From: Hofstenia miamia
Lineage: Eukaryota > Xenacoelomorpha > Acoela > Hofsteniidae
DNA: 27,031 nucleotides
NCBI GenBank assembly: GCA_900660155.1
Contig: CABFPE010000160.1
Location: 844,297 to 871,327 of the forward strand
Direction of reading: 5' to 3'
Under the pieces are notes generated by a model. The model worked only from the letters and a program-made list of their open reading frames with translations. It ran no database searches and had not been told where the DNA came from. How positions within the stretch are numbered: the first letter of the stretch is position 1; each line of letters begins with the position of its first letter. The position numbers and the translations under genes are program-made. This document shows, piece by piece, positions 10,701-19,601 of the stretch.

Positions 10701-12089
10701 GTGGACAAAAAAGGTCAAGCAGTACTACCAATACTGATAAGAGAAGAAATAGCTGAACAAGAGATAGTGGACAAACAAAAAGATGACATAATCCTAGGTG
10801 AGATTATAAAGAAGATCAGGGAACCTCGGACTACACTATCTAAAATAACAGCAGGATACTATGAATGCTACAAATGGAAGATCAACAGGAACGGACTACT
10901 ATATGTCAAAGCTGGGAATAACTGAATCATGATACCCGACTACTTCAAGAGAGAATTAATATGGAAAATACATGAGAAGGGTCACTTAGGAATAACACAG
11001 ACAGAGAAAACATTCAACGCATGATTCATAACAACAGCCGTCAGGAAAGTCGTGGAAGACATCATCAATAAGTGCATGACATGCCTCCTCAACAACAAAC
11101 AGCACTTCCCAACACAACGAGCACTGCTAGAAAAAATCATCGTGACTCAACCTAACAAAATAGTCCACATAGATCTTGAGATGTTATTGAAGGACGCAGA
11201 AGGCTCTCAGTATTTACTAGTAATGGTAGATAATTTTACCAAATATGCAAGGATGGTCCTGATGTGAAACACCACAGTGGAGACCACAGCTGAGATAGTT
11301 TTAAAAGAGTGGATACTGAGATTGGGACCAATGGAAATGTTCATAACAGATAAGGGGCCTCAATACAAAAGCAGACTTTTCCAAGAAATGGCAAAACTCC
11401 TAGAAATCACAAGTGAACAAACAACTGTGTATCATCCACAGGCTAATGGAGCAGTAGAGTGACTCAATCAAACATAATCAAGCTAATCAGAGTAGCAACA
11501 ACACGAATAGGAGGAAGCAGATGGAGAGAGGTGATCAAAATGATCAAATACTATTACAACACCTTGGTACATGCAACAACTGGAGTATCACCATTCAAGG
11601 CGATGTTCTGAAGAGAGGCAGCAACCCCGCTTTCAATGCAGTACACCAACTACAGCGGAAAATTGGACAATGAATACATAAAACAACTAAAAAACCAGAT
11701 TACAGGGATTCACAAAACAATGTGCCACAATATAAAAATGTCGGCAGTGAGACAGCAATGCAATTATAATAAGAAAATCTATGGTCATGCACACAAGGTA
11801 GGAGATAAAGTATACGTGTTCACACTGATTAAACTCACAGACACAAACCAAGTCCAGAAGTTGAAAACAGTATGGTCCAGCCCCCACATGATAACACAAA
11901 CACTACTGAACAATGAATATATGCTAGACAATAATAGATTATTACATTTTCAAAACCTGAAGAGAGCAGCAGCAGACATCAAAGAGACGAAAGTAGATGA
12001 CAACGCTGAATTCAAAATATGCCAAATTAACAGCAATGAAATTATATATGATATGTATGATTTAGACAGCTTACATGAAGAAGAATTCG
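10701..12089 (+). pseudogene. pol: Integrase with C-terminal extension, broken
   Basis: Would insert the cDNA into the genome. The HHCC zinc finger is present: His codons at 10971 and 10983, Cys codons at 11073 and 11082. The DDE core is complete: Asp 11172 (in HIDLEMLLKDAEG), Asp 11349 (ITDKGPQY) and Glu 11457, with 35 residues between the last two. Stops include TGA at 10922, 11021, 11266, 11460 and about 11609. A one-base shift lies near 11474. After the YYYNTLVHATTG block, a basic C-terminal region continues to the N run. It aligns with the minus-strand fragment at about 14430-15046, including a shared LDN and HEE-F segment. Confidence 0.85.
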
Positions 12090-12090
12090 A

Positions 12091-12505
12091 NNNNNNNNNN
12101 NNNNNNNNNNNNNNNNNNNNNNNNNNNNNNNNNNNNNNNNNNNNNNNNNNNNNNNNNNNNNNNNNNNNNNNNNNNNNNNNNNNNNNNNNNNNNNNNNNNN
12201 NNNNNNNNNNNNNNNNNNNNNNNNNNNNNNNNNNNNNNNNNNNNNNNNNNNNNNNNNNNNNNNNNNNNNNNNNNNNNNNNNNNNNNNNNNNNNNNNNNNN
12301 NNNNNNNNNNNNNNNNNNNNNNNNNNNNNNNNNNNNNNNNNNNNNNNNNNNNNNNNNNNNNNNNNNNNNNNNNNNNNNNNNNNNNNNNNNNNNNNNNNNN
12401 NNNNNNNNNNNNNNNNNNNNNNNNNNNNNNNNNNNNNNNNNNNNNNNNNNNNNNNNNNNNNNNNNNNNNNNNNNNNNNNNNNNNNNNNNNNNNNNNNNNN
12501 NNNNN
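12091..12505. other. Assembly gap (415 N)
   Basis: A run of N between the integrase C-terminus and ORF3. It hides the end of pol and the start of ORF3 in this copy. Long open frames drawn through it are artefacts of untranslated N. Confidence 0.95.
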
Positions 12506-13269
12506 ACACACTCGCCACAAACTAGTGAAAGCAAAGAATTATGAAATAGCGATAGCCCTGATAAACACACAAACAAAGAATTGGCTACTAAAAGGTCACA
12601 CTGGGAAACTAGAGTCACCGAATAGATCAGAGAAGCCAGTGCAAATGATGGAAAAGATACTGAGCAGAACAATAATGAATGAAAACCTGATGGGAAAAAT
12701 ATCAGTAATAAGCATCGCAAATAAGACAGGGATATGCCCCAGCAAAGTCATGATATTTGACAAGCCCATGAGAAAGTATATGTGGGGAACAACATCGGAA
12801 ACACGGATAAAGCAACTCCAAAACCAACAATGGCTAATGACAAGGAAAATTATAAAAAGGAAACTCGCAAGCACAGCCGAAATCAGGAAAACATTACAGA
12901 AAAGGAAAATGCTGAAAACGAAACTCGCAAGCACAGCCGAAATCAGGAAAACATTATCACAGAAAAACATGCTGAGAACCCTTGATATCAAAATGGAATG
13001 CTATGAACGAGATAGTCCACAGTGCACATTTACTAAGATTATTTGAAGCGTGGAGATGATGAAATGAGGGGGCATAATGGAACCAGTGGAAGTCTGTGAA
13101 ATGGTTACAAAATCCCAAGCAGAAATGCTAGAGGAGGAACAACTACTCACATCATCCAGACTACTATTATCTCCCAAAATGCAACAAACAATTGATAGGA
13201 TAAATATCAAGAAATGGGGAGAGATCAGTCCAGCCAAAACAATAGAATGGATAGATACTGATGATGAGC
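12506..13269 (+). pseudogene. ORF3 N-terminal part, family A1
   Basis: A lysine-rich protein of unknown function that follows integrase, in the place where env sits in some retroelements. No signal peptide or membrane segment is visible. Near its end, CTFTKII, EVCEMVTKSQAE and LLLSPKMQQTIDRINIKKWG align closely with the A2 ORF3 (about 23455-23650: CTFTKII, EICEMVTKTQQE, LLLSPKTQTMIDKINIEKWG). It stops at IEWIDTDDE because of the N at 13270. Stops are at about 13044 (TGA) and 13060 (TGA). A 60 bp tandem duplication lies at 12842-12961. Where ORF3 begins is not known, because the gap covers the junction with integrase. Confidence 0.7.
12842..12961 (+). repeat. 60 bp tandem duplication inside ORF3
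   Basis: Two units with a period of exactly 60 bp. The block starting AAACTCGCAAGCACAGCCGA runs identical for 36 bases (12861-12896 and 12921-12956). It encodes a repeated 20-residue unit containing KLASTAEIRKTL. The near identity in an otherwise decayed gene suggests a late event. Confidence 0.85.
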
Positions 13270-13270
13270 N
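13270..13270. other. Single N, probable collapsed assembly gap
   Basis: Plus-strand ORF3 coding sequence on the left meets minus-strand LTR B sequence on the right. The join falls inside the conserved word IDT(D/N)DE-Q found in other copies. Confidence 0.7.
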
Positions 13271-13405
13271 GTTTTTACCTTGCTTAATATTTCTGCTAGA
13301 TTATGCAACGTCAGCATTAATTTGACTACGCTGTTTTACCATCTTTTGTTTTGTCAAATACTGTCAAGTATAATTTTAGATATAATTGCACAAAACATTT
13401 ACAAA
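13271..13405 (-). repeat. LTR family B fragment
   Basis: It aligns with 20695-20830 in the minus-strand LTR B. Shared words include TAATTATG/GATTATGC, CATTAATT, TACGCTGTTT, CTATTGTTTTGTTGAATACTG (here with changes), and GCACAAAACATTT. From 13406 to about 13560 I see AT-rich sequence with no clear identity, possibly the rest of the LTR edge. Confidence 0.55.
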
Positions 13406-13572
13406 GTGAAAATAATCAATCCTATCATGATTTACATTTTAATCATTATAATCAATAATAATTTTAGTCTTTGTTTCCTTCAACTTTTTCTCTCATCTTG
13501 ACCAATCATGATAGTTTGATGGAGTATGTCACACAAGATTGTCTTTGTGAGTTAGTAATCAATAGATATTAG

Positions 13573-13895
13573 TTAACAGAATATTTGCATCAAAGTGGTA
13601 TGAACAGTACTGCAGCAATAGGATGGGTTCATTGTTTCACGCATTTCATATGTATAAAAGATAATAGTTTTGACTGCAGGGTCGTTTTCAGCATCCATGA
13701 GATAGGGCAGAACAGAACAATTAACTTTAAAATTGGGTGTATCCAGTTGTTTAATTAAAAACAGTTTAGTTTCCAAAGATAACTGAGATTTAGTAATGTA
13801 ATGTGCAGTTCTAGTAACAATAAAGTACGGATGTAAGGTTTCAGAACCAATGTAAGGAAGATGAGCTCAATGTTGTTGTTGCTGTTCCAGTGAGA
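13573..13895 (-). pseudogene. ORF3-like N-terminal fragment (HPYFI domain), copy 1
   Basis: On the minus strand the frame contains LHPYFIVTR, a segment SLETKLFLIKQ, then YEMRE and CSTVH. A second, longer copy at 18600-19590 (minus) has the same order: IHPYFIANR, SPEMK-LIK, YMREN and STVHI. The function is not recognised. Downstream in the longer copy a KLTKNREKINKCEQ stretch resembles VTKTQQEISKEEQ of the A2 ORF3. I therefore infer this is the N-terminal domain of a diverged ORF3. It lies downstream of an integrase C-terminus on the same strand, which fits. Confidence 0.5.
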
Positions 13896-13944
13896 CCTGC
13901 TGTGAGGCAGATCATTGTGATGAGGTAGAACTCAAAGGGAGCAT

Positions 13945-14160
13945 GAGCATCAACAGCATTTTTTAGATTGTGGTAAAACAAATGGTTGTAACACTGTCTC
14001 TTCTGCAATATTAGTTTCTAATTTACATTTAGCTGAGTGTTTGATGCCCATATCAGACATAGTTACCTGAGCTGTACCATGGGTACAACCTGGCAAAGTT
14101 GAATGAGCACTCAAAGCTGCTTCACTCTTCAAGCTGTACCACAGAGAGGATGAAGGGTTC
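13945..14160 (-). repeat. Duplicated ~200 bp segment, copy 1 (uninterrupted)
   Basis: It matches 15043-15242 at high identity, including CAGCATTTTTTAGATTGTGG, the block AACACTGTCTCTTCTGCAAT, and CTCTTCAAGCTGTAC. On the minus strand both copies can be read as ...IKHSAKCKLETNIAEETVLQ..VLPQSKKC. I do not recognise that peptide. In this copy the sequence continues past CAAGCTGTAC (14130-14139), whereas in copy 2 an LTR begins there. Confidence 0.75.
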
Positions 14161-14399
14161 AAAGTGCTGGCATGTGAACGTGTTGGTAGCAATTGGGTCA
14201 TTGCTCCCAAACTAGGTGAGTAGTTTCAACTGGCATCCAACCTTTATGATGGATGTGAGGGTGGACTCCTAGTTTGGTGTGAATGTTTGATTCTGTGGTG
14301 GTTATTGGAGGTACAAGGAATATTGCTCTTGCTGCCAGAGGGTTTGGATGGAGTTTGCTTCATCATTTTGAGGGCTAAAAAGAAGGTAAAGGTTGAGAT

Positions 14400-15046
14400 C
14401 CCAATCTGTGGGATTAATTGTGTTTTTTAACTAGGTGTTGTGTTTGGGCCATGTTTTGATTTGCTGATTGTGTGTCTCAGGAAATGTCACAGTTTTGTCA
14501 AATGACTCCTCATGGATGTCAGCTAGCTCAGGCATTAGTGTGAACATATTGTTATCATTATTTATAATTTCAAATTTGTGTTTGTTATTAATTATAGTGT
14601 GTTCTATGTCCTTGATAATTCTATGTAATAATTAGAAATTTCTAGTTGTACTATTGTCTAGGACATAGTTGTTACAATTGTGAGAGGACCTTTCCAGGAT
14701 GTTGCAGGTTTACGCATTTGTTTACCATCAGTTGTCTGGACTGGTGTGAAAGAGTAAACTTTGTTGCTGACTTGATGTGGTTGGCCATATACATCCTTGT
14801 TGTAGTTGTGTATTTGGCAGAAGGAACTTTTTTTGTTGAACATGCAGATGGGTTCATGTATTTTTTGGATTTGGTCCATGAGATCTTTAATATAATTGTT
14901 TTTTGGTAATGGTTTGTACTGTTTGTACATCATTGCTAGTGGTGTGTTCACATTGTAGCCTTGAAAGTTCGTCAAGCCAGTAATAGAGTGGATGCTGGTA
15001 TTGTAAATATACTCAATATGGGGAAGTAAGTGTCTCCAATATGACA
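14400..15046 (-). pseudogene. pol: Integrase C-terminal region of a third, related element
   Basis: On the minus strand YWRHLLPHIEYIYNTSIHSITG (15041 downward; first 20 residues are diagnostic) aligns with WREVIKMIKYYYNTLVHATTG of the A1 integrase. It continues with a C-terminal part rich in Lys and Tyr (NKDVYGQPHQVSNKVYSFTP against NKKIYGHAHKVGDKVYVFTL). After a frameshift near 14660, an extension ends in LADIHEESF, against LDSLHEEEF in A1. The catalytic DDE core is absent. Beyond it, 14160-14400 is degenerate sequence linking to the duplicated segment. It proves a third element lineage on the minus strand. Confidence 0.7.
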
Positions 15047-15242
15047 GCATTTTTTAGATTGTGGTAAAACTAATGTTTGTAACACTGTCTCTTCTGCAAT
15101 ATTAGTTTCCAATTTACATTTAGCTGAGTGTTTGATGTTCATATCAGACGCCTCCATGAAACAGCTACCTGAGCTGTACCACAGGTACATGCCTGGCAAA
15201 GTTGAATGACCACTCAAAGCTGCTTAACTCTTCAAGCTGTAC
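15047..15242 (-). repeat. Duplicated ~200 bp segment, copy 2 (ends at an LTR)
   Basis: The second copy of 13945-14160. It ends at CAAGCTGTAC, exactly where the minus-strand LTR B ends (TGTAGAATC at 15243 reading forward). Copy 1 continues through this point, so copy 1 is effectively the empty target site of the LTR insertion. Confidence 0.7.
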
Positions 15243-16415
15243 TGTAGAATCTTTCCAACACTGATTTCTCCATAAATTTAGAGTTGCTTATCCATTTGTC
15301 TGGGCAGATGTGAGTTATACTGTGTGACAGATCCCAAATGTTCTCATCCTATTGTGTTGCTTAGCTTATTAATTGAATTAATTTTGCATTAGCACTCCTG
15401 AATGCTAGTACTAACAACAGTGTATTTAGATTGAGAGCAGTAGATGTATTACAGGGTCAAAACCTGACCCAGAGCAATGCACATTAGAAGATATCTTCAT
15501 TGGTGACAGCTCCAGCTTGTACTTGAACTCCACATGGGAAACCAGTTGTTTACTCAGTGCATGGATTGTTGCCTCAGTGATAGTGCATTGATTGTCCTTG
15601 TTATTATGGCTATGTAGATAAAAGGAATGAATGCAACCACAATGCTTTAGCTTGTTATTTTTCCTTACATGTATTAACCCTACTGATATAATAGTACATG
15701 TTACCCTTTTATACATGTGAACAATCAATGCTATCAGCAATAAAACTATTTTGTAAGTCAATCAATATTCCACTGTTTTACTGAACTGTAAACACATCAT
15801 AAAAAAGAGACGTAAATTTAACATGTAGAGCAATTCATATCTCATAATAGCTGTTCTAAAAGTAATAATAATCATTAGTGAGTCCCTATACCTATTCATA
15901 ACTTAAAAGCACATTGAGGAATCCACAGCTACCAGCCACACTGCACTTTTGAAAGGCTATAGTGTGCAGGCTATTCCAGAATTCAATTAAGTGTATTTGG
16001 GGACCACCATAGGATTACTCTAGTGCTTGAATGTTTAGCTTTCCATTTAACTATTAAATAATATGACAAAATAACAAAGTAAATCCAGTAAAATTTGTTC
16101 ATCAAATCATAAACTATTATTGCACCTTTATACTAAATTTCAGTAAACATTTAAACAAAAGGCTAGTACCTGTCTTTTAACATACTTGACAATTTCCTGG
16201 CTTTTCTTTATCTGTGTTAATTATGCATCTCATCATTAATTAGCATGTGCAAATTTGTCTTATTATTTTTGCCAAAGTACATCTAGGCAAATTAATATGA
16301 CATACTGCTTTAATCAAATTTTACAAATAATCAAAGTATAGTAAACATGTGTGTGCAATTAATTATTACTACAATTGAGTCTTATAAGTTCCCACTCGTT
16401 CTCAACTTTACCACA
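15243..16415 (-). repeat. LTR, family B, 3' LTR (1173 bp)
   Basis: On the minus strand it begins TGTGGTAAAG after a purine tract and ends GATTCTACA. It aligns with 19602-20828 in several blocks: TGTAGAATC at the end, the GTGCATTRATTGT..TTGTTATTATG block (about 15580 and 19970), CTTACATGTA..TAACCCTAC, AACAATCAATGC, and GTGCTTGAA.GTTTAGCTTTCCATT. It contains one TACATGTA palindrome at 15666. Confidence 0.75.
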
Positions 16416-16430
16416 ATACCCCTCCAGCAT
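16416..16430 (-). promoter_or_regulatory. Polypurine tract of the family B element
   Basis: Read on the minus strand, ATGCTGGAGGGGTAT sits between ORF3 and the LTR start TGTGGT. Its position and composition match the A1 and A2 tracts (GCTGAGGGGGGTG and GCTGAGGAGGGCG). Confidence 0.6.
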
Positions 16431-17678
16431 AGCAAATTAAGAAAGACTACTTTTTCTCCATGTACCATCTCTGCTGCTTTCTTTATGATGCTGCTTGCTT
16501 CTTGCATCTCCCATTCTGTGTTCTTGTATTGTTCCTTCTTAGTCAGTTTCAGCACAACATCTTTTGCTGTTGTTACCATCTTTTTGTGTCATATGAACAA
16601 TTGGTTTTTTGGAGATTTCAATATAGTACACATGCTTCTAAGTTCATTTAATTTCTCATTGAATTCATCATTATATTTGTTGTATAGTCGTAATCCTTTA
16701 ATTGCTATCATTAAAGTCATTATAGTATCCACTTGACTGGTATGTGCTAAGTCTGGGTGTTGGGATAGAAGAAGTAGTAAGTTGATCTCAGCAACTTTGA
16801 TACTGATGCCTTGAAGTAGAATGCACTGATGTTGTTTTGTACTTCTTCTCTTGTTATCTCTTTTGGTTTGTTCTTTCCCAGTCTTATCATTGTTATTATT
16901 TCCATGTGTCTCTTGACATTGCAGTACCTGTAGTTTGAGTTCCATAATTCTCCCCATACTATATTGTTTATCAGTGAGAATAGGATTACTATTTGAGTTG
17001 GTCATTTTTCTATTTCCTTGCACACCTTTCTTATTTGTTCATGTATAGCTTCACCTTCTTTATAGAGATTATATGGTGTTATCATTCCCTCTATGTAAAT
17101 TCTCTCCTTGTTGTTGTTGTTTAGTAGTATTTCTTTTGATTTCTTATATCTTTCTCTCCCTTACTTTCTTTTCTGCTTCTTCAAACCTGTTGACGTATGT
17201 GTTCTCTTCATGCCATTGTGACTTGACCACTTTCTTATCTTTTAATCTCCATGTTGGAAGAAGCATTGGAATCAATATCATCAGAGGTGGTGTACATTTT
17301 AGTAATGTTGTCATAGTTTGATTCTCTATCTCTGCATACAAGCCTTCCATTTTTGCGGTTGTTGCCATACCAAATGTTGCAGGGTAATTATTTTTACTTT
17401 TCTTAATATTTTCCAAAAAGGTGTTTGGCAATCTGTGTTTCATCAGGTTTTGTGCATTTTCTGGTTTCATTATAAATGCACTGAATATCTACTGCTAGTT
17501 GGTTTTGCAGTTCCAACATTTGTTCAACTTGTTTTGTAAAAGCTTCTGTGCACAATATCTTTAAAAGTGATTTTGTTTCTTGTTCATATACTTCTCCATA
17601 TATCCTCTGAACTATATTGTTTCTTCTTTCTCTTTTCACTGTTATTTCCACTAGTAGTTGTTCATCATTGGTGTCTAC
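16431..17678 (-). pseudogene. ORF3, family B copy, C-terminal two thirds, broken
   Basis: The frame opens after the N with VDTNDEQLLVEI (A2: IDTDDKQFLVEI). It passes through NQLAVDIQCIYNE, NNYPATFGMATT, CTPPLMILIPMLLPTWRL, HEENTYVN and RIYIEGMITPYNLYKEGEAI, all conserved with A2. Next comes VILFSLINNIVW (GxND degraded to LINN), then HPDLAHTSQVD and a helical end. A frameshift lies near 17440-17470. There is a stop in EIEK*PTQ (TGA), shared with the 21.4 kb minus-strand copy, and further shifts near 16750-16800. The expected stop after HGE is lost, and the frame runs through the purine tract into the LTR. SGNH-like spacing is kept (Gly to Asn 29 residues). Confidence 0.75.
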
Positions 17679-17679
17679 N
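17679..17679. other. Single N joining gag to ORF3
   Basis: On the minus strand the gag word FKEWIQ is followed by N and then VDTNDEQ, an internal ORF3 word. In the A1 copy these two points lie more than 5 kb apart with all of pol between them. A collapsed gap is the simplest reading. Confidence 0.8.
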
Positions 17680-18539
17680 ATTTGGATCCATTCTTTAAAT
17701 GTAGGCGAATAGCTATCAACTCTCCCAGTAAATTTCGGAAGTATTGCATTGCATGCCAGTGTTTCACTATCTTCCTCTTCCAATAATATCGTTTCTTCAT
17801 ATATCGGCTTTGTATCCGTTGTGCTCGTACATTTCTCTTTTACTTGTTTCGTTATATTAATGACCAATTTTTCAACAAATTCGTCTTCTTTCTGACAATT
17901 TTTATATATTTCAGACTGTCCTTCTTCTATTGGTACACTCTCACTTAATTTTTCCAGTTCTTGTATTACTGTGTTTTTAATCACTTTAACACTATTTTCC
18001 TTTTCTTTTTCTGCTTCGTCATTTGTTAATGTTGTCAGTCGAATTTTGTCTTTTAAATCGTCTATTTGAAGTTGCTTTAGAATATTGTCTTCTCTCAGGT
18101 TCACGTTCTCTTCATGCATTTGAGTAATCATCTTCTTTAGATTATCGCTCTGCATTTTTATTTCCTTGTTCGCTTCTATTAATTTTTTGATTTGTTTCTG
18201 GAAGACATTCCTCTGCTCTGTTAACCTAGAGCTAGTGTCTTGTGTGATTTCTTCGATGCGTTTGTCTTTTTCAGCATTCGCTAATTCTATTTCGAACATC
18301 CTTTGAGTTAGGTTTTCTATTTGTAACATTAACTCATGTCTTTCGTTATTATTATCTTCTATTATTTTTCGTAGTTCGGTTATCGACACTGCTGCACCTT
18401 CATCTTCTTGCTGCAATACAATCTCTGTTGGGGAATTTTGACTCTCAGGGGATGTATTAACAACTGCTGGGGTTGTTTGGTTTTGGGGTGTCCTTTGAGT
18501 TTTGGCTTTAGTTCTTTGCTTTTTTCTTGAATTTACCAT
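17680..18539 (-). pseudogene. gag: gag N-terminal two thirds, family B, frame intact up to the N
   Basis: The start is placed at the Met of MVNSRKKQRTKAKTQ (ATG at 18539-18537), since this basic start aligns with the A2 MTNNKSNKRGSAKKT and the right-end copy MNNSKTRTKTKSKTQ. The frame is also open a little further upstream, to 18581. A Thr/Pro/Gln/Ser-rich stretch follows, then about 150 residues of charged heptad-like coiled coil, an acidic stretch, and LPKFTGRVDSYSPTFKEWIQ at the capsid start. The capsid and CCHC regions are missing because of the N. This is the least damaged gag N-terminus in the window, with no internal stop over about 285 codons. Confidence 0.75.
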
Positions 18540-18599
18540 TTTAATAATTACTAAAGGGAATTGTATAATGGCATCCCTCACCAGTATGTGTACTCTTGG

Positions 18600-19590
18600 T
18601 CACTTCTGCTGATTATCTTTTTGCAAGAAGAAACAACTATCTTAACCCACTCGTAAGTTTGTAGTATAAGTCTGATTAAGGCTATATTTAGGATAGATAT
18701 TTCCAGTTTCCTCCATATGCTCTCATATTCCTGTTAACTCCATTGTTTTCACTTGATAATACATATTGATTGTGATTTTTGGGTCTACCATCACTCTTTC
18801 CACTGGTGCTATCACATTTATTTGGAGGTCAATGTTGATCATCTATGATATCATTGTGCCTTTATCTTCTATAATGAACACATTCTCCAGTTTTACTTCC
18901 AGTATTCTAGTGAAATATGGTATTTGCTTGTGTATCTGCTGTTTTATTATCATGATTACTTTTTTCTAGTATTGTTTTGCTAGTTTGAGTGTTTCTTCAA
19001 TATTCACCTCTGAGTTTGGTGAAGTTATTTCAGATTGTTTAATGAAATAAATAATCATTAAATTATTCCTGTCCAAATTAACCTGTTCACATTTGTTAAT
19101 TTTTTCTCTATTTTTTGTTAGTTTTTGGACGTCCTTCAGTGTGAATTGTTCATCAAACATAATGTGAACAGTACTTTTGAAGTACAGGCAGTTGAAGTTT
19201 TCTCTCATATAATTTTTATATGCTATTATCATATTGCATATTGGTCTGTTGATTTTATCAATTACAATAGGAATTGCAGAGCTTTCTTCTTCTTTTGTTA
19301 ATGTGTGATGTTTTATTAATCATTTCATTTCTGGAGACAGGTTGTCATAGGAGTTGCAGCATATTCTTCTATTAGCAATAAAATAGGGGTGTATTTTGTC
19401 TTTCTCTATTTTTGTCATCCTGCTCTCTCTCCTCTGATCTGGACAATGTTGTTGTTGTCGATATTTGTCTATGATAGAATGCTTGTGAACTGTGTACTGT
19501 TCTGGGGATCAAACTTGTTGATGGTTGATCAGATAGGTCCATGCTGGAATCATTGCTTATTTCTTGAATATCTGGATCCTTTAGTTGATC
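18600..19590 (-). pseudogene. ORF3-like N-terminal fragment (HPYFI domain), copy 2
   Basis: The minus-strand reading starts near the LTR end with a Ser/Thr-rich segment (SDQPSTSLIPRTVHSS). It shifts frame near 19410 and continues with KDKIHPYFIANRR, SPEMK, NMIIAYKNYMREN and STVHIMFDEQF. Then come DVQKLTKNREKINKCEQ, PYFTRILEVKLENVF, INVIAPVERVMVDPK and NMYYQVKTMELTG. Stops are at about 19320 (TGA), 18966-18968 (TAG), 18845 (TAG) and 18725 (TGA). The first half matches 13573-13895. No known domain is recognised. It sits between an LTR B end (19602) and the gag start (18539), so it could also be a leader part of the family B element. I prefer an ORF3 remnant. Confidence 0.45.
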
Positions 19591-19601
19591 ACAGACCTTA
19601 G

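Larger units (their letters stand above)
5346..13269 (+). mobile_element. Ty3/Gypsy-type element, family A1, 5' LTR to ORF3, 3' end missing
   Basis: The order is LTR, PBS, gag with a CCHC knuckle, protease, reverse transcriptase, RNase H, integrase, and a third ORF. RT and RNase H preceding integrase is the Metaviridae (Ty3/Gypsy) order. The element is interrupted by a 415 bp run of N (12091-12505) and stops at the N at 13270 inside ORF3, so its own 3' LTR is not seen. Its coding regions carry roughly a dozen stops and several frameshifts, so it is inactive as sequenced. The same LTR also follows an ORF3 tail on its left, so two elements appear to share it. Confidence 0.85.
15243..18539 (-). 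mobile_element. Ty3/Gypsy-type element, family B, 3' LTR to gag, pol absent
   Basis: On the minus strand the order is gag (18539 to 17680), a single N, ORF3 (17678 to 16431), a purine tract, and a 3' LTR (16415 to 15243). No pol is present, and the gag and ORF3 frames meet at the N in the same frame. No 5' LTR is found immediately upstream of gag. The missing pol is likely hidden in a collapsed gap. Confidence 0.75.

Noticed and set aside
7548..11611. TGA read as a sense codon (Trp), since most stops are TGA
   Set aside because: TAA and TAG stops and frameshifts also occur, and several TGA positions are Arg in relatives, so decay explains it better.
11636..13046. Very long frames of 300 or more codons across the N run
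   Set aside because: Most of their length is untranslated N; only the flanking integrase and ORF3 parts are real.
13270..15242. A host gene between the two elements
   Set aside because: The readable pieces are an LTR fragment, an ORF3-like piece, an integrase C-terminus and a duplicated segment; nothing points to a host exon.
16347..17539. Several + strand frames rich in Leu, Phe and Cys that resemble membrane proteins
   Set aside because: Antisense shadows of ORF3; the hydrophobic look comes from reading Lys/Glu-rich codons backwards.
17403..18581. A single 392-codon gag-like protein on the minus strand
   Set aside because: It crosses the N at 17679, joining gag to ORF3. Treated as two features.
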